NCBI GenBank assembly: GCA_944325665.1
Contig: CALVAY010000014.1
Span: forward strand, 1-47,217
Direction: 5' to 3'
DNA from: Candidatus Gastranaerophilales bacterium
Lineage (GTDB): Bacteria > Cyanobacteriota > Vampirovibrionia > Gastranaerophilales > Gastranaerophilaceae
Length of the DNA: 47,217 nt
Shown here: positions 24,150 to 32,840 of the stretch, piece after piece
Layout: each line of letters starts with the position of its first letter
Position numbering within the stretch: the stretch's first letter is position 1
Made by a program: the position numbers and the translations under genes
Notes under the pieces: model-generated
What the model saw: the letters and a program-made list of their open reading frames with translations, nothing else
Told to the model about the DNA's origin: nothing
Databases searched by the model: none

Positions 24150-25153
24150 TAGTAAATTCCTTCTCTAAGTTTGATAATAACACTGCCCCAAGTCATACCT
24201 GCACCAAATGCACAAAGTATAGCAGTGGAAGGAGTTTTGATTTTGCCTTCTTCAATTGCTTCACTAAGCGCTATGCCGACTGACGCAGCTGATGTGTTAC
24301 CGTATTTATCAATATTTGTAATGACTTTTTCATCCGTGTAGTTTAGTCTTTGTTGAAGCGCATCGATAATTCTTAAGTTGGCTTGGTGCGGTACTAAGTA
24401 ATCAATGTCTTCAGGTTTTAAGCCGCAATTTTCAATGCAGTTATTAACCGAATCAGGCATTGTTGTTACAACAAATTTGTAAACTTCTTTGCCGTTCATC
24501 ATAACTCTTTCGTTTGAACCTTGTGCAGGCTCAACAAGCGGGCAGTTTGTACCGTTTAGATGCATTGTAATGTGTCTGCCTTGTTTGCCGTCTGCATTTA
24601 TATCAATTGCTATAATATCATCTTGTCCGTCAGGAGATTTTTCAAGAATCATTGAGCTTGCACCATCTCCAAAAAGTACACAAGTGCTTCTGTCTTCCCA
24701 GTTAACAAATTTTGAAACTGTGTCTGTTGCAACAAGAAGTGCTCTTTGGTATTTGCCCGATGAAATCATTGAGCGTGCTATTTCCATAGCGTAAATCATA
24801 CCTGTGCAAGCAGCTGTTATATCGAAAGCAACAGTTCCTAATTTAGCATCTATTGCATCTGCAATAGAACATGCTGTTGAGGGGTAAATATTGTAAGGGT
24901 TTGATGTTGCCGCAATGATTAAGTCAATATCTTTGCCTTCCAAGTTGCCTTTGGCTAAAGCTTCTTTTGCAGCTTGCACACCAATTGTTAGAGAATTTTC
25001 ATCACCTGAGGCTATGTGTCTTTGCTTGATACCTGTTCTTGTTGTAATCCATTCGTCAGATGTGTCAAGAATTTTGGTTAAGTCATCATTTGTGATAACT
25101 GTTTTTGGAACAGCTTTTCCTAAAGATACTATCCTTATAGGTGTTGTATTCAT
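24149..25153 (-). CDS. fabH: Beta-ketoacyl-ACP synthase III
   Basis: 334 residues of the thiolase fold. The Cys-His-Asn triad is visible in DITAACTGMIYAM (Cys about 117), VPHQANLRI (His about 256) and YGNTSAAS (Asn about 285). The N-terminal SDEWITTRTGIKQR is the family signature. It condenses an acyl-CoA primer with malonyl-ACP to start fatty acid synthesis. It follows plsX by 25 bases. Confidence 0.95.
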   Translation of the reverse strand: MNTTPIRIVSLGKAVPKTVITNDDLTKILDTSDEWITTRTGIKQRHIASGDENSLTIGVQAAKEALAKGNLEGKDIDLIIAATSNPYNIYPSTACSIADAIDAKLGTVAFDITAACTGMIYAMEIARSMISSGKYQRALLVATDTVSKFVNWEDRSTCVLFGDGASSMILEKSPDGQDDIIAIDINADGKQGRHITMHLNGTNCPLVEPAQGSNERVMMNGKEVYKFVVTTMPDSVNNCIENCGLKPEDIDYLVPHQANLRIIDALQQRLNYTDEKVITNIDKYGNTSAASVGIALSEAIEEGKIKTPSTAILCAFGAGMTWGSVIIKLREGIY

Positions 25154-25178
25154 TTTCTCTCCTCGCTTAGTCTGAAAT

Positions 25179-26228
25179 TTATTGATAAATTTCCATAATT
25201 TTTTTGTTTACACCGGACTCAACGGCTTCTTTAGCTACTCTTACGGCGTTTTTAATTGCATAAGCAGTACTTCTGCCGTGTGCAATAACCGTAATACCTT
25301 TAACACCAAGAAGTAGGGCACCGCCAAATTCTTCGTAGTTGATTCTTTTATAGATTCTCTTCATAAACGGTTTTGCGCAAAGTCCGATAATTTTTGAAAG
25401 AATATCTGTGTTAAATTCTTGTTGAATCATTTTAAATAACATTGAAGAAGAACCTTCGATGATTTTTAATGCAACGTTTCCGACAAAGCCGTCGCAAATT
25501 ATAACATCACATGTTCCTTGGAACATTTCTTTTCCTTCAACGTTGCCTATAAAATTCAAACCGTTTTGGTTTTCTTCAAGCATTTTATATGTCTGCTGAA
25601 CAAGTTCATTACCCTTGCCTGCTTCTTCGCCGATGTTAATTACACCAACTTTGGGGTTTTTTCTTCCGTAAACGTTTTTAACAAAAGTTGTACCCATAAC
25701 AGCGAATTGATATAGCATTTCTGCCGTACAAGAGCTGTTAGCACCCGCATCAAGAAGCATAAACGGTTCTTTCATTGAAGGAAGAGTTACCGCAATAGCT
25801 GGTCTTTCAATACCGGGGAGTCTGCCAAGTCCGAATAGAGAACTTGCCATGGCTGCACCTGTTGAACCTGCTGCAACAACAGCGTCAGAACTGCCTTTTG
25901 CTACTGCGTCCACCGCAAGAACAATCGATGACTTTCTTTTTTTGCGAATAGCCTGCCCAGGAGCTTCACCCATCTCGATTATTTCTTCGGCATGGGTGAT
26001 TTTTATATCAAGCTTAGACAAATCGACTTTTATGTTTTGTGGGAAATAACCGCCTCTTTTTGACCTTATGCCATATTTTGCGATATTATCCAACTCAGCT
26101 TTGATTGCATCTTCTTTTCCAACCAGTTCTATGGGTATGTTGTAGTCAAGCGCAGCCCAAACCGCACCTTTTACAATTTCCCTTGGAGCATGGTCTCCCC
26201 CCATTGCGTCGATTGCTATTCTCGTCAT
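25179..26228 (-). CDS. plsX: Phosphate acyltransferase PlsX
   Basis: 349 residues beginning with the diagnostic IAIDAMGGDHAPREIVKGA. Later blocks VVAAGSTGAAMASSLF, LDAGANSSC and NIGEEAGKGNELVQ are typical. PlsX makes acyl-phosphate from acyl-ACP as the first step of phospholipid synthesis, working with PlsY. It sits between rpmF and fabH, the classical order found in many bacteria. Confidence 0.96.
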   Translation of the reverse strand: MTRIAIDAMGGDHAPREIVKGAVWAALDYNIPIELVGKEDAIKAELDNIAKYGIRSKRGGYFPQNIKVDLSKLDIKITHAEEIIEMGEAPGQAIRKKRKSSIVLAVDAVAKGSSDAVVAAGSTGAAMASSLFGLGRLPGIERPAIAVTLPSMKEPFMLLDAGANSSCTAEMLYQFAVMGTTFVKNVYGRKNPKVGVINIGEEAGKGNELVQQTYKMLEENQNGLNFIGNVEGKEMFQGTCDVIICDGFVGNVALKIIEGSSSMLFKMIQQEFNTDILSKIIGLCAKPFMKRIYKRINYEEFGGALLLGVKGITVIAHGRSTAYAIKNAVRVAKEAVESGVNKKIMEIYQ

Positions 26229-26257
26229 ACTAATTTTTCCTCAGGTTGTATATTTAC

Positions 26258-26545
26258 TTACTCTTCAGTTTTTTCTTCAGCTTCACTAACTTCTTCAGCT
26301 TTAGCTTTTTTTGCTCTGGTTTTCTTTGGTTTTTCTTCTTTTACTTCTTCAACTTTTGCTTCAACTTTTTTATTTTTTAAGCTTGCAAAGTCATTTTTAT
26401 AATAACCGCAATTTGAGCATACAGTGTGAGTTAAAACTGTTTCTTTGCAGTTTGGGCAAACAGTTGTTTGAGGAACTTCACCTTTCCAGTTAGCTCTTCT
26501 TGTTGCCTGTTTTGCTTTTCCTGTTCTTTTCTTTGGTACTGCCAT
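26258..26545 (-). CDS. rpmF: Ribosomal protein bL32 with a charged C-terminal extension
   Basis: 95 residues, against about 57-60 in most bacteria. The first 52 are standard: MAVPKKRTGKAKQATRRANW and a four-Cys zinc ribbon (CPNC ... CSNC). From about residue 55 a low-complexity tail of alternating Lys/Ala/Glu/Val follows, ending in acidic EEVSEAEEKTEE. The reading frame is intact and AAAGGA precedes the ATG. It is the first gene of the lipid operon, a conserved link between ribosome and membrane synthesis. Confidence 0.93.
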   Translation of the reverse strand: MAVPKKRTGKAKQATRRANWKGEVPQTTVCPNCKETVLTHTVCSNCGYYKNDFASLKNKKVEAKVEEVKEEKPKKTRAKKAKAEEVSEAEEKTEE

Positions 26546-26584
26546 TTTTATTATTCCTTTATTTTAATGTGTTCTTATGTCGTC

Positions 26585-26613
26585 ATTTTATCATGGACAA
26601 TCTCCATTGTCAT
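26585..26613 (-). promoter_or_regulatory. Promoter of the rpmF-plsX-fab operon with internal operator-like palindrome
   Basis: On the minus strand ATGACA, 17 bases, then TGA-TAAAAT (extended -10), about 40 bases before rpmF. The spacer contains a perfect 6-bp inverted repeat with 4-base centre, GACAAT-GGAG-ATTGTC (26596-26611). A repressor bound there would cover the promoter. Confidence 0.6.
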
Positions 26614-26655
26614 AAAAAAAGATGCCCTTGTCAACATTTGACTAAGAGCATCTTT
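26614..26655 (-). terminator. Terminator of the winged-helix gene
   Basis: AAAGATGC / GCATCTTT outer stem and TTGAC/GTCAA inner pairing, followed on the minus strand by seven T. It lies 20 bases after the stop of the winged-helix gene and directly abuts the rpmF promoter. Confidence 0.8.
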
Positions 26656-26675
26656 AAATTCTTTAACTATTTTAA

Positions 26676-26873
26676 CTATCTTAGGCTAACTTTTGTGTAA
26701 GAACCTTTTTTAGAGTAGTTAACTTTGTCTTCACGTGATAACCAGCCAAGACCCATGTTGATGAAGTTATCGTTAAGGTCTAAATCTCTTTGAAGTTTTT
26801 TTGTAGTAACTTCGCCGTTTTCATTTAGGTAGTTCCAAATTTTTCCTGCTGCTTCTACGATTGATTCTTGCAT
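26676..26873 (-). CDS. Small winged helix-turn-helix protein
   Basis: 65 residues forming a single winged-helix domain: VEAAGKIWNYLNENGEVTTKKLQRDL, a turn, then FINMGLGWLSREDKVNY and a basic wing ending in SLR. It matches the small DUF2582-type wHTH proteins found as stand-alone genes in diverse bacteria. It may bind DNA, but no regulon is known. AAAGGAGA gives a strong start. It lies back to back with leuD and just upstream of the palindromic rpmF promoter, for which it would be a candidate, though nothing proves the link. Confidence 0.75.
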   Translation of the reverse strand: MQESIVEAAGKIWNYLNENGEVTTKKLQRDLDLNDNFINMGLGWLSREDKVNYSKKGSYTKVSLR

Positions 26874-26902
26874 TGTTTTCTCCTTTTTTTAAATACTTCC
26901 GT

Positions 26903-26931
26903 TTGTAGATAACTAATTTCTTTGTTATTAT
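26903..26931 (+). promoter_or_regulatory. Probable promoter of leuD-leuB
   Basis: TTGTAG, 17 bases, TATTAT, about 40 bases before the leuD start. Confidence 0.5.
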
Positions 26932-26970
26932 ATTAAATATAAGTTGATAGTTTGTAAATGGGGCAAATGG

Positions 26971-27474
26971 ATGAGAAATTTTTCAAACGGTTCGGTTTTT
27001 TTGTATAAAGATGATGTAGATACGGATGTTATAATTCCCGCAAGATACTTAAATACACAGTCTCCCGAGGAATTGGCAAGTCATTGTATGGAAGATATAG
27101 ATATTAATTTTGCACATGATGTAAAAGAAGGAGATTTTATTGTAGCGGGCGAAAACTTTGGTTGCGGTTCTTCTCGTGAACATGCTCCTCTAGCAATAAA
27201 AGCATCAGGCGTAAGAGCAGTAATTGCAAAAAGCTTTGCAAGAATTTTTTATAGAAATGCAATTAACATTGGACTTGTTATTATAGAAAATGACAAATTA
27301 AGCGATGAAACAAATAAAGGCGATAAGTTAGATTTGGATTTAGATAAAGGTATTATTAAAAACCTTACAACGGGCAGGGAATATACTTTTGCACCGTATC
27401 CTAAAGAAATTCAAGAGCTTGTTAAGGCAGGCGGACTTGTGAATTATACTAAAGCCAAAATGGGAGTAAAATAA
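26971..27474 (+). CDS. leuD: 3-isopropylmalate dehydratase small subunit
   Basis: 167 residues from the ATG at 26971; the upstream in-frame TTG (26944) adds residues outside the family. Diagnostic blocks are [35 protein letters not shown] and [16 protein letters not shown]. The short length matches the archaeal/bacterial LeuD-HacB type rather than the 200-residue enterobacterial form. It forms the swivel domain of the aconitase-like isomerase in leucine synthesis. The large subunit leuC is absent from the window. The stop is immediately followed by the leuB start. Confidence 0.93.
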   Translation: MRNFSNGSVFLYKDDVDTDVIIPARYLNTQSPEELASHCMEDIDINFAHDVKEGDFIVAGENFGCGSSREHAPLAIKASGVRAVIAKSFARIFYRNAINIGLVIIENDKLSDETNKGDKLDLDLDKGIIKNLTTGREYTFAPYPKEIQELVKAGGLVNYTKAKMGVK

Positions 27475-28566
27475 ATGTATAAAATTTGCGTATTATCAGG
27501 TGATGGCATTGGCCCTGAAATTGTCAACGAGGCATTAAAAGTTTTAAATAAGGTAGGGCAGGTTTTTGATATTAAGTTTGAATTTAACCATGCTTTAATT
27601 GGCGGTTGTGCTTATGAAAAATATAAAAAACCCTTGCCTGATGATACGGTTAAGCTTGCAAAAGATTCTGATGCGGTTTTATTGGGTGCGGTTGGCGACT
27701 GGAAGTACGACACTCTGCCGCCCGAGGTTCGTCCTGAAAGAGCGTTGCTTGGTATAAGAAAAGAATTAAATCTTTTTGCAAATCTTCGCCCGGTTATGAT
27801 TTTTGACGAGCTGCTTGATGCCTCAAGCTTAAAGCCTGAAATCATTAAGGGTGTAGATATTATGATTGTAAGAGAGCTTACGGGTGATGTTTATTTTGGT
27901 GAGCCAAAAGGAATTGAAGTAAGGGTAAACGAAGACGGCGTTGGGATAAGGTATGGCTATAATAATATGATTTATTCCGAAAAAGAGATTGAAAGAATAG
28001 CTCACAGCGCCTTTTTAACTGCTCAAGCAAGAAATAAAAAATTATGCTCGGTTGATAAAGCAAATGTACTTGATGTTTCAAGACTTTGGCGCGAAATTAT
28101 GATTGATGTTTCAAAAGATTATCCCGATGTTGAGTTAAGCCATATGTATGTGGATAATGCCGCTATGCAGCTTGTTGCAAACCCAAGACAGTTTGATACA
28201 ATAGTTACAGGCAATATTTTTGGAGACATTTTATCTGACGAAGCTTCAATGATTTCGGGGTCTTTAGGACTTTTACCTTCCGCAAGTCTTTCTGATAAAG
28301 GAAGTGTGTCTTTGTATGAACCTATTCACGGCTCTGCGCCTGACCTTAGGGGGTTAAATGTTGCAAATCCTATTGCTACAATTTTATCGGCTGCTATGAT
28401 GCTAAAATATAGTTTTTCAAATAATGAAGCTTATGATGTTATTTTAGATGCGGTGAAAAATGTTCTAAAACAGGGCTTTAGGACAAAAGATATGTTTAAA
28501 GATGGAGACAAGCTTGTTTCTACCACGCAAATGGGGGATGCTATTTGTGGAGAAATACAAAAATAA
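27475..28566 (+). CDS. leuB: 3-isopropylmalate dehydrogenase
   Basis: 363 residues. The N-terminus has [11 protein letters not shown], followed by [24 protein letters not shown], the NAD-specific [26 protein letters not shown] metal/substrate block and [13 protein letters not shown]. It oxidatively decarboxylates 3-isopropylmalate in leucine synthesis. The [10 protein letters not shown] motif supports LeuB over isocitrate dehydrogenase. Zero-base junction with leuD means a shared transcript. The end lies one base from the convergent glycosyltransferase stop. Confidence 0.95.
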   Translation: MYKICVLSGDGIGPEIVNEALKVLNKVGQVFDIKFEFNHALIGGCAYEKYKKPLPDDTVKLAKDSDAVLLGAVGDWKYDTLPPEVRPERALLGIRKELNLFANLRPVMIFDELLDASSLKPEIIKGVDIMIVRELTGDVYFGEPKGIEVRVNEDGVGIRYGYNNMIYSEKEIERIAHSAFLTAQARNKKLCSVDKANVLDVSRLWREIMIDVSKDYPDVELSHMYVDNAAMQLVANPRQFDTIVTGNIFGDILSDEASMISGSLGLLPSASLSDKGSVSLYEPIHGSAPDLRGLNVANPIATILSAAMMLKYSFSNNEAYDVILDAVKNVLKQGFRTKDMFKDGDKLVSTTQMGDAICGEIQK

Positions 28567-28567
28567 T

Positions 28568-29728
28568 TTATTTATTTTTGTATAATTCAAAAGCTTCATA
28601 AAGAATTTGCTTATATTCTTTGCCGAATTTCTTCATTCGTGCAAGCATATTCTCTCTTGCGCTTTTCTCAAGTTCAAAGTCAGGGCCAAAAGAGTTACTT
28701 TGCCATTTTTCTTTTAAAATTTCAGCCAGTTGCTTGTCATCAAGGGCTGAAAAGTAAAGCGCATTTGGTGGATTTTGTTCTTTGTGCACATTTAAGTCAG
28801 AAAGAATAATATTTTTACCAAGGCTCTTTGCCTCTTCAACAGTTGATGACCAACCTTCAAATAATGATGGATTTATTATAAAAATGCAATTTCTCATTAG
28901 ATAAAATACTTCTTCGAGCTCAATTATCCCAAGAATTTTAACATTTTCTTGAATATTGTTTTCCTCGATAAACTTTGCGATTTCACCAAAGAAGCCCTTA
29001 TCCCTGTAATCGTTTTTATGTCCGCTAAATACTATTTTTATATCAATGCCTTGTTTTTTTAACTCTGATACAGCTTTAAGCACGGTTATATGATTTTTAT
29101 GCTTCCAGAATTGGTTTGGTACATAGAAGTATTTTTCAGGAAGCTCGAGTTTTGATTTTATTTCTTGAGATTTTCTGTCTGTTAAATCATATATTTTGGG
29201 ATTAATATATGATACAAAATTTAAAACCCGCCCCTTGTGTGCAAATTCCGGAGCAAATTTTTTAAAATCATTCAGGGCGTCATAACTGCTTAAAATAACC
29301 AAAGTTGCATTTTTAGCTATGTCTTTAAAAATAGCGTCTCTTTGTTCTAATTCCTTTTTTTCAAACATATCAGGAAGATAAAGATGTTGAAAGTCGGGTA
29401 TCCAACTTATTGAGCATACATCACTGTATGGCTTATAACAGTGGGAAAAAATATCAACTCTTTTTATTACACTTGTGTTTCTATCATATTTTTTCCCTAA
29501 AATCTTGTGGGCAAACTTATCTTTGATAAAAATTATTCCATTGATTTTTTTTGCATATCTAAAAAGTTCTTTTGGATTTTTGGGTGACAGATATGGCTCA
29601 AATTCATTATTATTAACCAAGGATAGCGCGTAGAGCAAATTTTTAAAATAATTTACTCCGCCAAGCCAGCCTGAACTGTTTTCTCTTGGAAAATATATTT
29701 TAATTTTCCTCTTTAAACCATTTTGCAT
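28568..29728 (-). CDS. GT4-like glycosyltransferase
   Basis: 386 residues from the ATG at 29728 (the longer reading would lie deep inside the upstream gene). GT-B fold: an N-terminal acceptor domain with NSSGWLGGVNYFKNLLYAL, a linker FYVPNQFWKHKNHITVLKA (about 200), and the donor-sugar site INPSLFEGWSSTVEEAKSLG with the EX7E pair (about 305). Members move sugars from nucleotide donors with retention. As the last gene of the surface-glycan island it probably adds a sugar to the glycan or to a modified protein. Overlaps the upstream epimerase gene by 29 bases. Confidence 0.85.
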   Translation of the reverse strand: MQNGLKRKIKIYFPRENSSGWLGGVNYFKNLLYALSLVNNNEFEPYLSPKNPKELFRYAKKINGIIFIKDKFAHKILGKKYDRNTSVIKRVDIFSHCYKPYSDVCSISWIPDFQHLYLPDMFEKKELEQRDAIFKDIAKNATLVILSSYDALNDFKKFAPEFAHKGRVLNFVSYINPKIYDLTDRKSQEIKSKLELPEKYFYVPNQFWKHKNHITVLKAVSELKKQGIDIKIVFSGHKNDYRDKGFFGEIAKFIEENNIQENVKILGIIELEEVFYLMRNCIFIINPSLFEGWSSTVEEAKSLGKNIILSDLNVHKEQNPPNALYFSALDDKQLAEILKEKWQSNSFGPDFELEKSARENMLARMKKFGKEYKQILYEAFELYKNK

Positions 29729-30590
29729 ATTTTTCCAATCCATTTTGTATTGATACTTTTGGTACGAAACCAATTTTTTTTGCTTTTTCTATATCTGCTA
29801 CCAAAGAAAAAGGGTTGCCTTTGTGAATGATATTATCAAAGCATAACTCAATATCTTTGTTATAACATTTTGCTAATTCTAGCAGTGTTTTTTCTATTTT
29901 ACAAGATTGCCCTGTGCCACAGTTAAAAATATCAAAGCCTTTATTTTGACTAATAACAATATTTATAAAATCAATAACGTCAGATATATGTATGAAATCT
30001 CGAGATTCTTCACCAGTCCCATAGCAAGAAACGGCATTTCCGTTTTTTTGTTTAAGTTTTTCAGAAAAGCTCCATAAAACCTGTTTTCTTAATCCTTCGC
30101 CATAGACTGAAAAAAATCTGATAACTTTTATATCCAAGTTATATTTCTCGCTATATTCTCTGCACAATTGTTCTGCTTCAAGTTTGTTTTTCCCGTATTT
30201 TGAAATTGGTTCCGTGCAATTTGTCTCTTTGATTTTTTCGCTATGATTATCACCATAAACAGCAGCAGAGGAGGCGTAAATCAGTTTTGCATTTTTATTG
30301 TGAAGCCTTATGAACTCAAGCAAATCTTTTGTAGAGTTTACGGTTTTTTTTCTTTCTTCTTCAGGATTATCTTCGGCTTCTGCAACGGTTGCGCTTCCTG
30401 CAAAGTGAAGAATAATGTCAAATTCTGTATTAAAGGATTTTAAATTTTCAAGATTCACAAGACCTTTTTTGAAATTATTCCCGGAGTTGTAATTTTTGTC
30501 TATGCCAAAAATGTCGTAATTGCTCTTGAAAAACTCTAAGCATTTACTACCAATAAATCCGCCGACTCCGGTTATGAGCATTTTAGACAT
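29700..30590 (-). CDS. NAD-dependent nucleotide-sugar epimerase/dehydratase (extended SDR)
   Basis: 296 residues from MSKMLITG at 30590, which has TGAGGT upstream; the longer start at 30611 is rejected. Extended SDR features: ITGVGGFIGSKC (Rossmann GxxGxxG), YASSAAVYGDN (catalytic Ser/Thr), YGKNKLEAEQ (Tyr-x3-Lys, about 132), RFFSVYGEGLR and RDFIHISDV. This matches the UDP-glucose 4-epimerase / dTDP-sugar dehydratase group. The product is uncertain. A TATAAT box on the minus strand at 30617-30622 could start a separate transcript with the following glycosyltransferase. Confidence 0.87.
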   Translation of the reverse strand: MSKMLITGVGGFIGSKCLEFFKSNYDIFGIDKNYNSGNNFKKGLVNLENLKSFNTEFDIILHFAGSATVAEAEDNPEEERKKTVNSTKDLLEFIRLHNKNAKLIYASSAAVYGDNHSEKIKETNCTEPISKYGKNKLEAEQLCREYSEKYNLDIKVIRFFSVYGEGLRKQVLWSFSEKLKQKNGNAVSCYGTGEESRDFIHISDVIDFINIVISQNKGFDIFNCGTGQSCKIEKTLLELAKCYNKDIELCFDNIIHKGNPFSLVADIEKAKKIGFVPKVSIQNGLEKYAKWFKEEN

Positions 30591-30655
30591 TAAAAACCTC
30601 ATTAATCTCAACTAAAATTATACTTAAGGAAATGGAATATAACATACTTCTTTTT

Positions 30656-31651
30656 TTATTTTCTGTTGTGTTCATTTTTCAAGTTTTCTGCTAAAGTAAA
30701 AATTTCATAAAGTTCCTTCTTTGTTTTAATATTTTGTATTGAAAAGAACCTATCCGCAAATGTTTTTTGTTCTTTTGTAATTTCTTCATTGTATGTGCAA
30801 AATAAATTTTCAAACAAGATTTTGTTTTCTTGTATTGCTGACTTTTTAATCTCTTTTACCTGGTCTTCGTATTTTTGTATTTTATGATTATACTCTTGTT
30901 TAAATAAGAAGTGTGGTTTGTTTAAGCAAAAGCTGTATGCTACGTGCGTTCCGTATGCATTTGACATTGTTACGTCGCTAAGCTCTATAATGCTCTTTAG
31001 TCTTGGTAAAAAGTTTTTGTCGTATATGTGTCCCGCAGATACGCATTTAAAACCGTTATCCTGATATATTTTATTAAATCCGTTAATTATGTCTTTCCAA
31101 TACAGACAAATCCTAACCGAATCAAAGTTGTACGCGTTTTTAATTTCTTTAATCTTCTTGCAAAAAGCTTCGGTATCGTAACTTACATCTACCCAGTGGG
31201 TTGAATGAGTAGGAAAAACCGTTAAACATTTTCCCAGTTTGTTTTTGTAGTCTTTAAATTTATTTTTACTTAAAAAAGATTCGGCATAAGCGATATATGG
31301 TCCAATTGAATATACTGGTGCGTTGACTTTATTTGAAATAACATCTTTTCTAAAATTACTCATTGTTACAATCAGGGGAATATTGTCATTAACATCTAGT
31401 TCCCAAATATAACTGTCCAAAGTAATGCCTATATGCTCTGTTGTACAAGCTAGGGGTTTTTTTAAATCATATCCGCAGTATTTTTTTAAGATGTAGGCAT
31501 TGTGGTAAAAGTCGTTTTGATGGTATTTTTCAACTGTTCTTAATTCTTTAATGTCGTATGACATTAAAGCAAGATTATTGAAATCAGCTTTGCTTATTTC
31601 TGCTAGTTTTAGTTTTTCTTTTATATTTCTTACAGTTCTTTGTAGCCCCAT
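30656..31651 (-). CDS. Hypothetical GT-B-like surface-carbohydrate protein
   Basis: 331 residues, soluble, no family securely recognised. The second half contains FPTHSTHWVDVSYD, VSAGHIYDKNFLPRLKSII and LSDVTMSNAYGTHVAYSFCLNKPHFLF. A run of a hydrophobic segment, a conserved G/T-H-x-x-Y-S loop and a K-P-H strand resembles the donor site of GT-B enzymes such as CDP-glycerol or sialyl-type transferases. Thus a glycosyl or nonulosonate transferase is plausible but not proven. AGGAGT precedes the ATG. The pseI relic lies directly upstream. Confidence 0.6.
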   Translation of the reverse strand: MGLQRTVRNIKEKLKLAEISKADFNNLALMSYDIKELRTVEKYHQNDFYHNAYILKKYCGYDLKKPLACTTEHIGITLDSYIWELDVNDNIPLIVTMSNFRKDVISNKVNAPVYSIGPYIAYAESFLSKNKFKDYKNKLGKCLTVFPTHSTHWVDVSYDTEAFCKKIKEIKNAYNFDSVRICLYWKDIINGFNKIYQDNGFKCVSAGHIYDKNFLPRLKSIIELSDVTMSNAYGTHVAYSFCLNKPHFLFKQEYNHKIQKYEDQVKEIKKSAIQENKILFENLFCTYNEEITKEQKTFADRFFSIQNIKTKKELYEIFTLAENLKNEHNRK

Positions 31652-31697
31652 ATAGACTCCTGTTTTTTATAATTCTAACATAACCCCTGGTAAACTA

Positions 31698-31823
31698 TCA
31701 AAAATCTTCCAAGGCCAAAGGAGTGCCGAAACTAATGTCGCACTTTGCAACCTTGCCGATAATTTCTTCGTAATATCTTGGATGCAACCCGTAATTTGGT
31801 CTAATGGAACGGACATCTTGGCA
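31698..31823 (-). pseudogene. C-terminal remnant of a second pseI gene
   Basis: In the minus-strand gap between two island genes, 42 codons read from CQDVRSIRPNYGLHPRYY through EEIIGKVAKCDISFGT to LALEDF and a stop. The intact PseI at 34180-35202 ends with NVRSIRPNYGLHPRYYSDIIGKTSNKDLKFGDAL, so this is the last part of its antifreeze-like (SAF) domain. About 46 bases around 31771-31816 are almost identical in the two copies and the rest has diverged. An in-frame stop lies just upstream (31824-31826), and the catalytic barrel is missing. Confidence 0.88.
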
Positions 31824-31844
31824 TTAATTGCGGACTAATTAAAA

Positions 31845-32840
31845 TTATTTCAATCTTGCAATTGTCATCATATGCGACGACAAGCAATTTTCTTTAAGAA
31901 AATTTTGAAACTTTTTGCCTGTGGTATCCCTTTCTTCTACACATATCTTATGCAATATTTTTGGTATACTTAAATTGTTTTTTTGAACCGTTTTTAAAAC
32001 TATATCTACATCGAGCTCCCCCGGGGTAATAATTTCAAGTACTTCAAAACCGCTTTTTTCTAACAAAATTCTGATAGATTTTTTCGTAAAATAATTTAAG
32101 TGTTCAGGGTCAACAGAGCCTGAATATTCTCTTAAAAGTGAAATATCAAATCCTTCCCAATTTGGGAAGGTTAACATTAAGAGTCCGTTTTCCTCTAATA
32201 TATTGGCGATTTTTTCTATAAAATTTTTGGGTGAAAATATATGTTCTATCACTTCAAATGCAACAGCAACGTTGAATTTTTCTTTAATATCAATATTTTC
32301 AATCAAGCCTTCGTATATTTTTATGCCGTTGTTCCTGCAAGTTTGTGCTAAGTTTTCTGTTGCTTCTATTCCGCATATTTCTTGAAATTCTTTTGTCTTT
32401 ATCATTTCTTCGCAGAAAATGCCAAATCCTGCCCCAATTTCAATTAATTTGTCTTTTTTCACCTTATATTTGTTGCAGTATTCTAATATTTTTTTTACTC
32501 TTGGTATAAAAATTTTTTCTCTTCTGACTTCTTTTGACGCAGGGAAAATGTAGTCATTAAAAAATTTGTAATTTGGAGAGTTAGAGTAGTATTCACCAAG
32601 TATTTCAACAGTTGGTCTTGGTGATATGTAGAGCATGCCACAATTTTTACATTCAATGTAGTCAATATCGTGTTTTTTAAAACATATATCCTGGTTTGCT
32701 TTTCCGCAAGCAGGGCAAGCAACTTCTACAAAACTACCTTTTCTTGATTTTAAAAACTCAATGTCATGCTGACAATATTGCTCCTGTTTTTTTACCAGTT
32801 CATCGGGGCGTATATCGTTTTCATTAAATGTTACGTTCAT
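31845..32840 (-). CDS. Class I SAM-dependent methyltransferase with N-terminal zinc ribbon
   Basis: 331 residues from the ATG at 32840, preceded by GGAGAGGA; the longer reading overlaps the upstream gene. A four-Cys zinc-binding motif (CPAC ... CKNC) lies at about residues 45-70, followed by MLYISPRPT. The SAM-binding motif IEIGAGFGIFCEEM is near residue 140 and AVAFEVIEHIFSPKNF near 200. This architecture is common in methyltransferases of deoxysugar and lipopolysaccharide loci. The overlap with the amidotransferase gene (17 bases) shows they are one unit. The acceptor is probably a sugar or nonulosonate. Confidence 0.85.
   Translation of the reverse strand: MNVTFNENDIRPDELVKKQEQYCQHDIEFLKSRKGSFVEVACPACGKANQDICFKKHDIDYIECKNCGMLYISPRPTVEILGEYYSNSPNYKFFNDYIFPASKEVRREKIFIPRVKKILEYCNKYKVKKDKLIEIGAGFGIFCEEMIKTKEFQEICGIEATENLAQTCRNNGIKIYEGLIENIDIKEKFNVAVAFEVIEHIFSPKNFIEKIANILEENGLLMLTFPNWEGFDISLLREYSGSVDPEHLNYFTKKSIRILLEKSGFEVLEIITPGELDVDIVLKTVQKNNLSIPKILHKICVEERDTTGKKFQNFLKENCLSSHMMTIARLK

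Noticed and set aside
26874-26970. T-box or leucine leader peptide before leuD
   Set aside because: No T-box core sequence, no Leu-rich short frame and no terminator/antiterminator pair in the short leader.
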